64,000 nt of DNA, from the NCBI GenBank assembly GCA_017529875.1, contig JAFXNC010000045.1:50141-114140 (forward strand). The letters run 5' to 3'. Positions 8,221 through 16,533 of this stretch are shown here, piece after piece. The notes under the pieces were generated by a model. The model ran no database searches, was not told the origin of the DNA, and worked only from the letters and a program-made list of their open reading frames with translations. How positions within the stretch are numbered: position 1 is the stretch's first letter; every line of letters begins with the position of its first letter. A program made the position numbers and the translations under genes. The DNA comes from Ruminococcus sp. GTDB lineage: Bacteria; Bacillota; Clostridia; Oscillospirales; Ruminococcaceae.

Positions 8221-8362
8221 CGCCGCCGCGAAAAGAATAAAGAATAAAAAAGAATAATTAAGGTATCGCCTTTGGCGATGATTTTGGAAATCGTCCGCAA
8301 AGCGGACTCCTTAATTATTCTTTATTCTATATTCTTTTTTTATTCTTTTAGCAGGCACTGCG
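8221..8362. repeat. Dispersed palindromic repeat, copy A
   Basis: The element begins CGCCGCCGC, followed by A-rich AAAGAATAAAG repeats, a 49-base core (8262-8310), T-rich TTATTCTTT repeats and a TTAGCAGGCACTGC end. The core holds two small hairpins, TCGCC-TTT-GGCGA and GTCCGC-AAA-GCGGAC. A second copy lies at 39348-39496. Its outer ends are collinear with this one, but its core is reverse-complemented (43 of 49 bases match). It separates the M18 peptidase gene from spoIIGA and may also act as a transcript-ending structure. Confidence 0.75.
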
Positions 8363-8363
8363 C

Positions 8364-9770
8364 TCAGTCAGCGAAGAAGACGTTGAAGGCCTTGTAAGCC
8401 ATGTAAACGTCCAGCTTTGCGGTGATCTCAAAGGGCGCGTGCATACAGAGCACCGGCACTCCCACGTCGATAACGTCCATGTCCAGGTTTGCGATAAACT
8501 GCGCCACGGTTCCGCCGCCGCCCAGGTCTACCTTGCCCAGCTCGCCGGATTGCCAGATGATGCCGTTCTCGTCAAAGAGCTTTCTAACTCTGCCCACGAA
8601 TTCCGCTGAGGCGTCCGAGGTGCCGGATTTGCCCCGTGCGCCGGTGAACTTGGTGGCCACCACACCGTAGTTGAGCTTGGAGGCGTTCATGTTCTCGGTC
8701 ACGTCGGAGAAGGTGGGATCGACTGCTGAGTTCACGTCAGCGGAAAGGCACTCAGATGCCGAGATTACGTTGTGTCCCACAAGGCCGTAGGCTCTTGCAA
8801 GGTCGTCGATGAAATAGCGCAGATAGGAGCTGTTGAGGCCGGTGTTGCCGTCGCTGCCGGTCTCCTCCTTGTCGGTGAGGACGGTCAGGCAGGTGTGGTC
8901 GGGCTTCTTCACCGAGAGGATAGCTTGCAGCGCGGTATAAGCGCAGGAGCTGTCATCCTGACCGTAGGCGCCGATCATGCTCCTGTCAAAGCCCACGTCC
9001 CTTGCCTTGAACTGCGGCACGATCTCCAGCTCCGCCGATAGGAAGTCGTCCTCCACGATGCCGTACTTCTCGTTGAGTATCCGCATGATGTTGAGCTTGA
9101 CCTTCTTGGAGACCTTGTCATCCTTGAAGGGCATGGATCCGATGAGCAGATTGAGCTCCTCGCCCTTGATAAGCTCGGCGGGGGTGCGCTTCATCTGCTG
9201 CTGTGCCAGGTGGGGCAGCAGGTCGGTAACGCAGAACACAGGATCCGAGTCGTCCTCGCCGATGTTGACGGTGACGGTCTCGCCGCTGTTCTTCACGATA
9301 ACGCCGTGGAGCGAAAGGGGTATAGCCGCCCACTGATACTTCTTGATGCCGCCGTAGTAGTGGGTCTTGAACAGCGCCAGCTCAAAATCCTCATAGAGGG
9401 GGTTTTGTTTAAGGTCAAGGCGGGGAGAGTCGATGTGCGCCGCCGCCAGCCTTACGCCCCTGTCAAGGGAGAGCTTGCCCATAACGCCGAGAATGACGGC
9501 CTTGCCCCGGTTCAGATAGTAGAACTTGTCGCCGGCCTTGTATTTCTTGCCCCGCTCGAACTCTTTGAACCCGGCCTCCTTGGCCAGTCTTACTGCCTCG
9601 GCAGCAGCCTCGCGCTCGGTCTTTGCGGCGTCGAGATAGGCCTTGTAGCCCTCGCAGAAATCATCAGCCTTCTTGATCTCCTTCTCGTCAAGGAGCAGTC
9701 CGGCGTGCTTGTGGTCGGAAAGCAGCTTGTCAGCAAGCAGCTCGCCTTCGGTTTTCTTCTTGTCAGCCAT
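8364..9770 (-). CDS. M18-family metalloaminopeptidase
   Basis: This is a cytosolic two-zinc aminopeptidase of the aspartyl aminopeptidase family (bacterial ApeA/ApeB, yeast LAP4). The 468-residue protein shows the family metal and active-site segments AAHIDSPRLDLK, GAYGQDDSSCAYTAL, TDKEETGSDGN and CMHAPFEI. The ATG at 9770 (MADKKKTEG) is chosen because AGGAGG lies 9 bases upstream. It overlaps the stop of the preceding lytic transglycosylase gene by 8 bases, which suggests translational coupling. It is the last gene of a six-gene minus-strand unit. Confidence 0.93.
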   Translation of the reverse strand: MADKKKTEGELLADKLLSDHKHAGLLLDEKEIKKADDFCEGYKAYLDAAKTEREAAAEAVRLAKEAGFKEFERGKKYKAGDKFYYLNRGKAVILGVMGKLSLDRGVRLAAAHIDSPRLDLKQNPLYEDFELALFKTHYYGGIKKYQWAAIPLSLHGVIVKNSGETVTVNIGEDDSDPVFCVTDLLPHLAQQQMKRTPAELIKGEELNLLIGSMPFKDDKVSKKVKLNIMRILNEKYGIVEDDFLSAELEIVPQFKARDVGFDRSMIGAYGQDDSSCAYTALQAILSVKKPDHTCLTVLTDKEETGSDGNTGLNSSYLRYFIDDLARAYGLVGHNVISASECLSADVNSAVDPTFSDVTENMNASKLNYGVVATKFTGARGKSGTSDASAEFVGRVRKLFDENGIIWQSGELGKVDLGGGGTVAQFIANLDMDVIDVGVPVLCMHAPFEITAKLDVYMAYKAFNVFFAD

Positions 9771-10413
9771 TTTTGAGATCCTCCTGTAATTTTTCTTTGT
9801 ATCTATTATACGCATTCATGACTTTGTATATGTAATTGGCGGTAACATCCGAGGGCACGTCCTCCAGACGGAAATTGTCAGGGTCGATGGTGCCGTCCTT
9901 TATCCAGGTGTCCACCGCGTTCATGCCGCCGTGATAGGCCGCCGCCGTCAGCTCGTAGGAGTTGTCGAACTTGTCGTAGAGGAATTTGAGCATGAACGTT
10001 CCGTACTGGATGTTCAGCTCCGGGTCGTACATATCGTCGAAGGTGTGTGTTCTCTCGTCACCCATACGGAACTTGACCCAGTCATATGCCTCCTCCATGA
10101 GCTGCATCAGCCCCCTTGCGCCAACGTTAGAGGTGGCGTCGGGATTGAAATGGCTCTCGGTGTTGATTATGGCAAATACGAACCGCGGGTCCATTTCGTA
10201 CTCGTTGGAGTACTTGATGACGTATTCCTCATAGTCGGTGGTCATGAAGACGTTGGGGCCGTAATCCCGGATCTTCTCGGATATCTGGTCTCTGAATATG
10301 AAGGCCAGCACAATGAGTATCGCAAGTATCAGCGAGATTATTACGATCAGCCCGGTGTGTCCGCCGCCGGCCTTCTTCTTTTTCTTTTTACTTTTGCTTT
10401 TTACTGCTGCCAT
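9763..10413 (-). CDS. Membrane-anchored lytic transglycosylase (SLT domain)
   Basis: This protein should cleave peptidoglycan glycan strands on the outer face of the membrane. The 216 residues begin with a Lys-rich cytosolic stretch (5-14), followed by one transmembrane segment (about 20-41) and an SLT domain. The likely catalytic residue is Glu86 in AIINTESHFNPDATSNVGARGLMQL, with YGTFML and AAAYHGGMNAVDTWI downstream. An AAAGGG Shine-Dalgarno sequence precedes the ATG. The gene starts inside the 3' end of coaE (26-base overlap) and ends over the start of the M18 gene, so it is part of that operon. Confidence 0.9.
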   Translation of the reverse strand: MAAVKSKSKKKKKKAGGGHTGLIVIISLILAILIVLAFIFRDQISEKIRDYGPNVFMTTDYEEYVIKYSNEYEMDPRFVFAIINTESHFNPDATSNVGARGLMQLMEEAYDWVKFRMGDERTHTFDDMYDPELNIQYGTFMLKFLYDKFDNSYELTAAAYHGGMNAVDTWIKDGTIDPDNFRLEDVPSDVTANYIYKVMNAYNRYKEKLQEDLKNG

Positions 10414-11020
10414 ATAGAATTCCCTTTAACTGTATTGAAAGAAACCTTGCCGCCCTGGAAAGACTGTCGTACTTCCCGCAGCACTCGATGACTATATCCG
10501 AGTGCCTGATGAAGAAATCCTCACTTTTCTGGGCTTTTATCCGGCTCTGAGCCTGTTGCGCGGTGAGACCGTCCCGGAGCATGATGCGTTCACGCCGAAC
10601 GTCCTCGTCGGCTATGCAGGAGACAACGGTGTCGCAGAGGCTGTTGGCCCCGGAGTCGAAAAGCGTGGGCGCGTCCAGCATAATGAACCGCTCACCCTGT
10701 TCAAGGGCACCGTCCCTGATGCGCTCTATCTCTGCAAGTATGAACGGAAATATGAGCCTGTTGAGAGCTTCAAGATCCTCCGGCGAGTTGAAGACGATGT
10801 TCCCCAGCGCCCGCCTGTCCAGCCGCAGCCCATCGTCAACGCAGCCCGGGAACCGATCTTTCAGCGCCTTGCAGCAGTCGCTGCCGTCGGAGGTCACAGA
10901 CCTTGCCACCTTGTCGCAGTCGATGACGAAAAAGCCGTTCTCCCGGAAAAACACAGCCGCGCTGCTTTTGCCGCTGCCGGTCTGACCCGTGAGCCCGACC
11001 GTGATATACTGTCTGTTCAA
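10388..11020 (-). CDS. coaE: Dephospho-CoA kinase
   Basis: CoaE performs the last step of coenzyme A synthesis, phosphorylating the 3'-hydroxyl of dephospho-CoA. Starting from a TTG at 11020, the protein has 210 residues. The P-loop GLTGQTGSGKSS is at 9-20, and the DxDKVARSV-type segment (FFVIDCDKVARSV) and DAPTLFDSG follow. The TTG overlaps the tsaC stop (TTGA), and AGGTGATAAGG lies just upstream. The frame is open further upstream, but that stretch lies in tsaC and has no CoaE-like sequence. It is part of the prfA-tsaC-coaE operon. Confidence 0.92.
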   Translation of the reverse strand: MNRQYITVGLTGQTGSGKSSAAVFFRENGFFVIDCDKVARSVTSDGSDCCKALKDRFPGCVDDGLRLDRRALGNIVFNSPEDLEALNRLIFPFILAEIERIRDGALEQGERFIMLDAPTLFDSGANSLCDTVVSCIADEDVRRERIMLRDGLTAQQAQSRIKAQKSEDFFIRHSDIVIECCGKYDSLSRAARFLSIQLKGILYGSSKKQK

Positions 11021-12033
11021 AGCCTTATCACCTGAAATCCGGCTGCTCTCAGCAGCCTGTTGTAAACCGCCAGCCCCACGCCCGACCTGTCTGGACACCG
11101 GGCATAGACCCGCTTTGCCCCCAGCTCGTCAAGCCTTCTGAGTGTGTCGAAAAGCAGCCTTGCCTGGGCTTCGCCGTCAGCGCCGTATTCGATGTATTCT
11201 ATGCCGAGACCCTCGGCGTCGCTCCTGTCAAAGACCATGAGCATCAGCTCACCGCCGGAGTGCGCCTTGCAGTACTCGCGGAACTGCTCCTGCGTGCCGT
11301 CGATTATGGTGATGTCGGCCTTTGGTGCGTAGTGCTTGTATTTCATGCCCGGCGATGCGACTACTGCATTTGCAGCCACTTCCTCGGTAACTCCCTTGTC
11401 AACGATCACGTTGTCAAAAAGCTCCCGTAGGTCTTCCACCGAGATGAACCCCGGCCTCAGCAGCCTTACGCCGTCCCTCTCGAAGGCGATAACTGTGGAT
11501 TCAACACCCACCGCGCAGCTGCCGTCGTCGATGATGCAGGGGATGCGCCCGTTCATGTCCTTGAAAACGTGCTGTGCCGTGGTAGGGGAGGGGCTGCCGG
11601 AGAGATTGGCAGAGGGCGCCGCCAGCGGGAAACCCGCCGCTTTGATGAGCGCCCGGGCGGTCTTGTTTGAGGGCATCCTGATGCCTGCGGTGGCAAGCCC
11701 TGCGCTGGTCACGTCGGGGATGATATCGCGCTTGGGGAGTATCATGGTCAGCGGCCCCGGCCAGAAGGCCTCGGCGCACCTGTAAGCCGCCTCCGGGATA
11801 TCTTTAACGAGCTGCCCCAGCATATCAATGTCGCAGATGTGCACGATCAGCGGGTTGTCCTGAGGGCGCCCCTTGGCGATGAAGATCTTCTTTACCGCCT
11901 CCGGATCGAGGGCGTTTGCCGCCAGCCCGTAGACCGTCTCGGTGGGCATACCCACCACCTCGCCGGCCTTTAACAGCTCTGCGGCCTCGGCTATGCCGTC
12001 AGCGTCGGCGGCAAGCATTTTTGTATCATACAT
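11017..12033 (-). CDS. tsaC: Threonylcarbamoyl-AMP synthase, Sua5/YwlC type
   Basis: This enzyme makes threonylcarbamoyl-AMP from threonine, bicarbonate and ATP for tRNA t6A37 modification. The 338-residue protein is the long Sua5 form. The YrdC core (about 10-205) contains GEVVGMPTETVYGLAANA, KGRPQDNPLIVHI, RMPSNKTARALI and APSANLSGSPSPTTA. A C-terminal Sua5 domain (about 225-338) is linked by GMKYKHYAPKA. An AAGGAAGG sequence precedes the ATG. It sits directly after prfA, a common neighbour in Firmicutes. A TsaD-like paralogue is encoded at 28535-29470. Confidence 0.93.
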   Translation of the reverse strand: MYDTKMLAADADGIAEAAELLKAGEVVGMPTETVYGLAANALDPEAVKKIFIAKGRPQDNPLIVHICDIDMLGQLVKDIPEAAYRCAEAFWPGPLTMILPKRDIIPDVTSAGLATAGIRMPSNKTARALIKAAGFPLAAPSANLSGSPSPTTAQHVFKDMNGRIPCIIDDGSCAVGVESTVIAFERDGVRLLRPGFISVEDLRELFDNVIVDKGVTEEVAANAVVASPGMKYKHYAPKADITIIDGTQEQFREYCKAHSGGELMLMVFDRSDAEGLGIEYIEYGADGEAQARLLFDTLRRLDELGAKRVYARCPDRSGVGLAVYNRLLRAAGFQVIRL

Positions 12034-12051
12034 CCTGATCCTTCCTTTGGT

Positions 12052-13128
12052 TTATTCGGCCTGCTGCTGTGCCAGCTTTTCCGCCTGCTCGGCGGTGGCG
12101 AGGGCGTCTATCACCTCGTCGAGGCTGCCGTTGAGAAAGCTTTCCAGCCTGTATATCGTCAGCCCGATTCGGTGATCGGAGATACGCCCCTCCGGGAAGT
12201 TGTAGGTCCTTATCCTCTCGGAGCGGTCGCCGGTGCCTACCTGTGAGCGCCTTTCCGAGGCGATCTTGTCATCGTGGGCGGCCTGCTCCCGCTCAAGGAG
12301 CCTTGACCGCAGCACCTTCATGGCCTTGTCCTTGTTCTTGTACTGCGAGCGCTCGTCCTGGCACTCCACCACCATGCCGGTGGGGATATGCGTGATCCTG
12401 ATAGCCGACGAGGTCTTGTTGATGTGCTGACCTCCGGCTCCCGACGAGCGGAACACGTCTATTTTCAGGTCTTTATCGTTTATCTCCAGCTCCACGTCTT
12501 CGGCCTCGGGCAGCACCGCCACCGTTACCGTTGAGGTGTGGATCCGCCCCTGAGACTCGGTCTCCGGCACACGCTGCACCCTGTGGACGCCGCTCTCGTA
12601 TTTCAGCCGCGAGTACGCCCCGGCGCCCTCGATCATAAAGCAGATCTCCTTGTAGCCGCCAAGCTCTGTGGGATTGGCGTTGAGTATCTCATAGCTCCAG
12701 CCCTTTGCAGCCGCATAAAGCGTGTACATCCTAAACAGCGACCCGGCGAACAGCGCCGCCTCCTCGCCGCCGGCACCCCCTCTGATCTCCACGATGACGT
12801 TCTTCTCGTCGTTGGGATCCTTGGGCAGCAAAAGCACCGTCAGCTCCTGGGTGAGCTGCTCAATGGCCTTTTTCGAGTCGGTGTACTGCTGTTGGAGCAG
12901 CTCTCTGAATTCTTTGTCGCTGTCCCCGGAATCCAGCAGCTCCGAGGCCTCTGCAAATTCGGCCTCTGCTTTGCAGTACTCCCGGTACTTTTCCACAATG
13001 GGCGTCAGCGACGCATATTCCTTCATCAGCGAGGCGTACTGCTCTTTGTCGTTTACGACCTCCGGCTGCATCAGCCTCTCGTTTATCTCGTTGTATTTAT
13101 CTTCCAGTATCCTGACCTTTTCTATCAT
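12052..13128 (-). CDS. prfA: Peptide chain release factor 1
   Basis: RF1 recognises UAA and UAG and triggers peptide release. The 358-residue length is typical. The GGQ peptidyl-hydrolysis motif is at 232-234 ([15 protein letters not shown]). The codon-recognition tripeptide is PET in [18 protein letters not shown] (about 188-190), the RF1 pattern. AGGAGGTAAGCT directly precedes the ATG. It is the second gene of the unit that starts with the DUF951 gene. Confidence 0.97.
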   Translation of the reverse strand: MIEKVRILEDKYNEINERLMQPEVVNDKEQYASLMKEYASLTPIVEKYREYCKAEAEFAEASELLDSGDSDKEFRELLQQQYTDSKKAIEQLTQELTVLLLPKDPNDEKNVIVEIRGGAGGEEAALFAGSLFRMYTLYAAAKGWSYEILNANPTELGGYKEICFMIEGAGAYSRLKYESGVHRVQRVPETESQGRIHTSTVTVAVLPEAEDVELEINDKDLKIDVFRSSGAGGQHINKTSSAIRITHIPTGMVVECQDERSQYKNKDKAMKVLRSRLLEREQAAHDDKIASERRSQVGTGDRSERIRTYNFPEGRISDHRIGLTIYRLESFLNGSLDEVIDALATAEQAEKLAQQQAE

Positions 13129-13167
13129 AGCTTACCTCCTGAGTTTATTGTGATAAACCCGGTTTTG

Positions 13168-13356
13168 CTATGACTCGGCCTCCTTGATGACCGACTTGAT
13201 GTTCTTCTCGGCCTTTGCGCGGGGTATCAGGAATTCTCTCCCGCAGCCGGCGCAGCGCAGCCTGAAATCCATCCCGGAGCGCAGCACAGTCATCCTGTCG
13301 GACCCGCAGGGGTGTTTCTTCTTCATCACAAGGATATCTCCCTTGGCAATATCCAC
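13168..13356 (-). CDS. DUF951 family small zinc-finger-like protein
   Basis: This is a 62-residue protein with the DUF951 pattern: KKKHPCGSDRMTVLRSGMDFRLRCAGCGREFLIPR. Three cysteines (one in HPCGS, two in CAGC) suggest metal binding. The molecular function is unknown; family members often lie near translation or replication genes in Firmicutes. A GTG start at 13356 is supported by AAAGGAG 9 bases upstream. It is the first gene after the promoter at 13416-13444 and is followed after 39 bases by prfA. Confidence 0.85.
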   Translation of the reverse strand: MDIAKGDILVMKKKHPCGSDRMTVLRSGMDFRLRCAGCGREFLIPRAKAEKNIKSVIKEAES

Positions 13357-13415
13357 AAAGCCTCGCTCCTTTCACGCATTCTGCCTGCCGCCCTCCGGCA
13401 AACAAACTAACAAAT

Positions 13416-13444
13416 ATTATAACATATTCTGACCGAAAAGGCAA
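13416..13444 (-). promoter_or_regulatory. Sigma-A promoter for the DUF951-prfA operon
   Basis: On the - strand, a TTGCCT -35 (plus 13439-13444) and a perfect TATAAT -10 (plus 13416-13421) are separated by 17 bases. It lies about 60 bases before the GTG start. Confidence 0.75.
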
Positions 13445-13555
13445 GGGCTAAACGGTAAATTTCCCCTTCGAGCATTGTGAATATTTTAGCTTTGTAAAAC
13501 ATTTCGCTAAGAATATATGAAACCGCACATTTTAGCCTTGACAAGAATATTAAAA

Positions 13556-13605
13556 CCGTGATTTTCAGAAATACCGTGATATTATTGAAAAGCAGCCGTG
13601 ATTTG
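13556..13605 (+). promoter_or_regulatory. Three CCGTGATWT direct repeats upstream of the solute-binding protein promoter
   Basis: CCGTGAT occurs at 13556, 13574 and 13596 (spacing 18 and 22 bases), ending about 46 bases before the -35. The position suits an activator-binding array for the downstream lipoprotein gene; no regulator is encoded nearby. The rest of the 357-base spacer 13357-13713 holds the two opposing promoters and AT-rich DNA. Confidence 0.4.
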
Positions 13606-13650
13606 TGTAAATCTTATAAAATATCTGAAAGTAATTGTGTAATGTACGAA

Positions 13651-13679
13651 TTGACTTTTACTGCCAAATTTGGTATAAT
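13651..13679 (+). promoter_or_regulatory. Sigma-A promoter for the solute-binding lipoprotein
   Basis: TTGACT (13651-13656) and TATAAT (13674-13679) are separated by exactly 17 bases. It lies about 35 bases before the ATG at 13714. Confidence 0.85.
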
Positions 13680-13713
13680 ATTATTACAAAATATTTTTAT
13701 GGAGGTATCTGAT

Positions 13714-15186
13714 ATGAAATATAAGCGCTTGCTTGCATCTGTCATGGCCGTATGTCTCGCGGCGGGAGTTTCCGCCTGCGGTTCTTCCGACAGCAGCAGT
13801 CAGACCGATACTCAGAACAGCACCGTTTCCGAGGCTGAGACCACTCCTGCCGTGGATGAGAGCTTTGAGGAAAAGAACAACGTTGAGGTCGAGGAGACCA
13901 GCCAGGTCGATACCCTCCCCGGCGGAGAGGAAAGCACCATTACCTACCTGGGTGAGAACGACATCAACCCCACCAGAAGCAACCCCGAAAAGAGCACCGA
14001 TGTTACCCTCTTTGAGCAGAAGGGCGGCACGATCAAGTTCAACCGCGTGTCCAACGCTGACCGTTTCGACAAGCTGGCAGCGTCCATCGCCTCCCAGTCG
14101 GATATCCCCGATATCTTCAAGTATGAGTGGCTGGCATTCCCCTCCGGCGTGGTAAAGGGTATGTATCAGCCTATCGACAGCATCGTCGATTTCGGCACCG
14201 ACCTCTGGAAGTCCGCCAAGGACACTGCCGATCAGTATATGCTGGGCGGCGAGCACTATGTTGCTCCTCTCGGCTATGTGGCTTCATCCATGATCTGCTA
14301 TGACAAGGGCGTTATCGAGGCCGAGAGCCTTGACGATCCCTTTGAGCTCTATCAGAACGGCGAGTGGAACTGGGACAACTGGAAAAGGCTCATGTCCGAG
14401 TATGTTTCAAAGGCTCCCGCCGATACTCAGAGATACGGCGTGAACGGCTTCTTCCGTACCCATATCGTTCAGCAGACCGGCAAGAACCTCGTGACCTACA
14501 ACCCCGCCGACAATACTTTCGCCAGCAACCTCCAGGATGCCGATATCGAAAAGGCTCAGAACTTCCTCTACGATATGATGAAGGAAGGCCTTATCCTCAA
14601 CGACTGGATCGGCAGCGCTGCCGAGTGCTTCAATCAGAACATCCTGTTCTATGCTATGGGCGAGTGGGCTTATACCGGTAACGCCGGCCCCGCCGACGGC
14701 GAGGAGTGGGGCGTAGTTCCCATGCCGCAGTATCCCGATAATCCTCAGAAAATCACCACCTCCGATATGACCGCCTTTATGTGGGTTCAGGGCTCCAAGA
14801 AGGCCGACGCAGTCAAGGCCTGGTTCGATTGCTGCCGTATCGCAAGGACCGATCCCCAGTACGAGGAGACCAACAAGGCCAAGTTCATGGAGAACAATCC
14901 CAACTGGACCGAGGAAATGTATCAGTCCAAGAGCGACGCCATATCCGACGAGTACATGATGATATTCGACTACGCCTTCGGTGTGTCCTCCACAATGGGC
15001 GACAGGAACCAGTTCGACGGCAACCAGTGCCTCGTTGACTACATCTACAACGGCGCCTCAACTCAGAATGAGGACGGCGAACAGCCCACCTGGACACAAA
15101 TCAGAGAGCAGTACTCCAAGACCGTTGAGCAGGAGCTCGACAACCTTAATCAGAAGATCAAAGAGTTCGAGGAAAGCAAGAAGTGA
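13714..15186 (+). CDS. ABC transporter extracellular solute-binding lipoprotein
   Basis: The 490-residue protein begins with a lipoprotein signal peptide (MKYKRLLASVMAVCLAAG) and a lipobox ending VSAC, with the lipidated cysteine near residue 24. A Ser/Thr/Glu-rich linker and an extracellular solute-binding domain of the family 1 (sugar) type follow, with features such as DIPDIFKYEW, GEHYVAPLGYVASSMICYDKG and GEWAYTGNAG. It is expected to capture a carbohydrate or oligosaccharide outside the membrane. The start follows GGAGGT. No permease or ATPase gene lies nearby, so it is an orphan binding protein. The ligand cannot be read from the sequence. Confidence 0.85.
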   Translation: MKYKRLLASVMAVCLAAGVSACGSSDSSSQTDTQNSTVSEAETTPAVDESFEEKNNVEVEETSQVDTLPGGEESTITYLGENDINPTRSNPEKSTDVTLFEQKGGTIKFNRVSNADRFDKLAASIASQSDIPDIFKYEWLAFPSGVVKGMYQPIDSIVDFGTDLWKSAKDTADQYMLGGEHYVAPLGYVASSMICYDKGVIEAESLDDPFELYQNGEWNWDNWKRLMSEYVSKAPADTQRYGVNGFFRTHIVQQTGKNLVTYNPADNTFASNLQDADIEKAQNFLYDMMKEGLILNDWIGSAAECFNQNILFYAMGEWAYTGNAGPADGEEWGVVPMPQYPDNPQKITTSDMTAFMWVQGSKKADAVKAWFDCCRIARTDPQYEETNKAKFMENNPNWTEEMYQSKSDAISDEYMMIFDYAFGVSSTMGDRNQFDGNQCLVDYIYNGASTQNEDGEQPTWTQIREQYSKTVEQELDNLNQKIKEFEESKK

Positions 15187-15190
15187 ATCG

Positions 15191-15240
15191 AAAAAAGTCC
15201 GGGCAGCTCGGTGTGAGCTGCCCGGATCCTTTTTATTTTA
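15191..15240. terminator. Bidirectional terminator
   Basis: A 12-bp perfect stem, TCCGGGCAGCTC (15198-15209) with GAGCTGCCCGGA (15215-15226). It is followed by CCTTTTTATTTT on the + strand and, read on the - strand, CTTTTTTC. It serves both the lipoprotein gene and trpS. Confidence 0.92.
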
Positions 15241-16309
15241 CGAACTTGTCAAGGAAAGTATTGTCGGTGAAGTAGTTTATGCCGATAGCGTTCCTGATCT
15301 CTGAGACGGTCTTGTTGGAGACCTCGATAGCCTCCTCGGTGCCCTTTTTGAGGACGTCCAGCAGATAGCCCTTGTCCGCCTCGAACTTCTGACGGCGCTC
15401 TCTGATGGGTGCCAGGAATTCCTGCATGATGCTGTTGAGGAACTTCTTGCACTTCATGTCGCCCAGTCCGCCGCGCTCGTAGTGCTCCTTCATCTCGGCA
15501 AGATTCTTGTAGTCTGGCAGGAACTTTGCGAAGTCCTCGTCGGTGCTGAAAGCGTCGAGGTAGATGAACACAGGGTTGTTCTCGGTGTGACCCGGGTCGG
15601 AGACGTTGATATGGAGTGGGTCGGTGAACATGGACATGACCTTCTCTTTGAGGGTCTTCTCGTCGTCCTTGAGGTAGATGCAGTTGCCCAGGGACTTGCT
15701 CATCTTGGTGTTGCCGTCGGTGCCCACAAGGCGGTTGCAGTTCTCGTTGTCGGGAAGCACGGCCTCCGGCTCGACCAGTATATTGCAGTTGTAGATCCTG
15801 TTGAAGCTGGATACTATCTCTCTGGCCTGCTCCAGCATGGGCAGCTGATCCTCGCCCACCGGTACATACTTAGCCTTGAAAGCGGTGATATCGGCAGCCT
15901 GGCTGATAGGATAGGTCATGAAACCCACAGGCAGGTTGCGCTCGAAGTTTCTCATCTTGATCTCGTTTTTGATAGTGGGATTGCGCTCGAGCCTGGACAT
16001 GGTAACGAGGTTGGAGTAATACATGGGCAGCTCATACAGTGCCGGGATATGGGACTGAACGAAGAATGTGGTCTTGCCCGGCTCCAGTCCTACTGCGAGG
16101 TAGTCCAGCATCACCTCGAGGATGTTGTTGCGTATCTTCTCGGGGTTCTCGGCGTTATCGGTCAGCGCCTGAAGATCGGCGATCATGACGAACTGTTTGT
16201 ACTCGCCGGTATTCTGTAACTGAACCCTCTTTTTTAATGAACCGACATAGTGTCCGAGGTGCAGGGCACCGGTAGGGCGGTCACCTGTCAGTATGATCTT
16301 CTTTTCCAT
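15233..16309 (-). CDS. trpS: Tryptophanyl-tRNA synthetase
   Basis: TrpS charges tRNA-Trp. It is a class I synthetase with the HIGH motif as HLGH (17-20 in GDRPTGALHLGHYVGS) and the signature KMSKS in GNTKMSKSLGN (about 200). The 358-residue length is typical. The ATG at 16309 follows AAAGGAG 8 bases upstream. The leader is only about 33 bases and contains no T-box, so regulation by uncharged tRNA-Trp is not apparent, unlike tyrS in this window. Confidence 0.96.
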   Translation of the reverse strand: MEKKIILTGDRPTGALHLGHYVGSLKKRVQLQNTGEYKQFVMIADLQALTDNAENPEKIRNNILEVMLDYLAVGLEPGKTTFFVQSHIPALYELPMYYSNLVTMSRLERNPTIKNEIKMRNFERNLPVGFMTYPISQAADITAFKAKYVPVGEDQLPMLEQAREIVSSFNRIYNCNILVEPEAVLPDNENCNRLVGTDGNTKMSKSLGNCIYLKDDEKTLKEKVMSMFTDPLHINVSDPGHTENNPVFIYLDAFSTDEDFAKFLPDYKNLAEMKEHYERGGLGDMKCKKFLNSIMQEFLAPIRERRQKFEADKGYLLDVLKKGTEEAIEVSNKTVSEIRNAIGINYFTDNTFLDKFVK

Positions 16310-16348
16310 AATAGCAGCTCCTTTTGAGTATAAGTGTTCAACATTACA

Positions 16349-16377
16349 ATTATAAACCATGAGCGCCGATTTGTCAA
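16349..16377 (-). promoter_or_regulatory. Sigma-A promoter for trpS
   Basis: Read on the - strand: a perfect TTGACA (plus 16372-16377), a 17-base spacer and a perfect TATAAT (plus 16349-16354). Confidence 0.9.
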
Positions 16378-16467
16378 GAGCGGCAGTCCTGTTAGTCGGC
16401 GGGAGCGATTTTGCCGCCGCGGGCAAAAAAAGTCTCGAAAAAAGTATGATAAAACCAAAAATACCTA

Positions 16468-16496
16468 TTGCATTATTATATATATTGGTGTATAAT
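16468..16496 (+). promoter_or_regulatory. Sigma-A promoter for the AI-2E family permease
   Basis: TTGCAT (16468-16473), a 17-base AT-rich spacer and TATAAT (16491-16496), 37 bases before the ATG. Confidence 0.75.
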
Positions 16497-16533
16497 AAAA
16501 ATATATAATCAATTTCTTGTGTGAGATGATAAA

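Noticed and set aside
16310..16377. T-box or other leader for trpS.
   Set aside because: The perfect promoter leaves a leader of only about 33 bases, too short for a T-box, and no TGGNACCGCG-like sequence is present.
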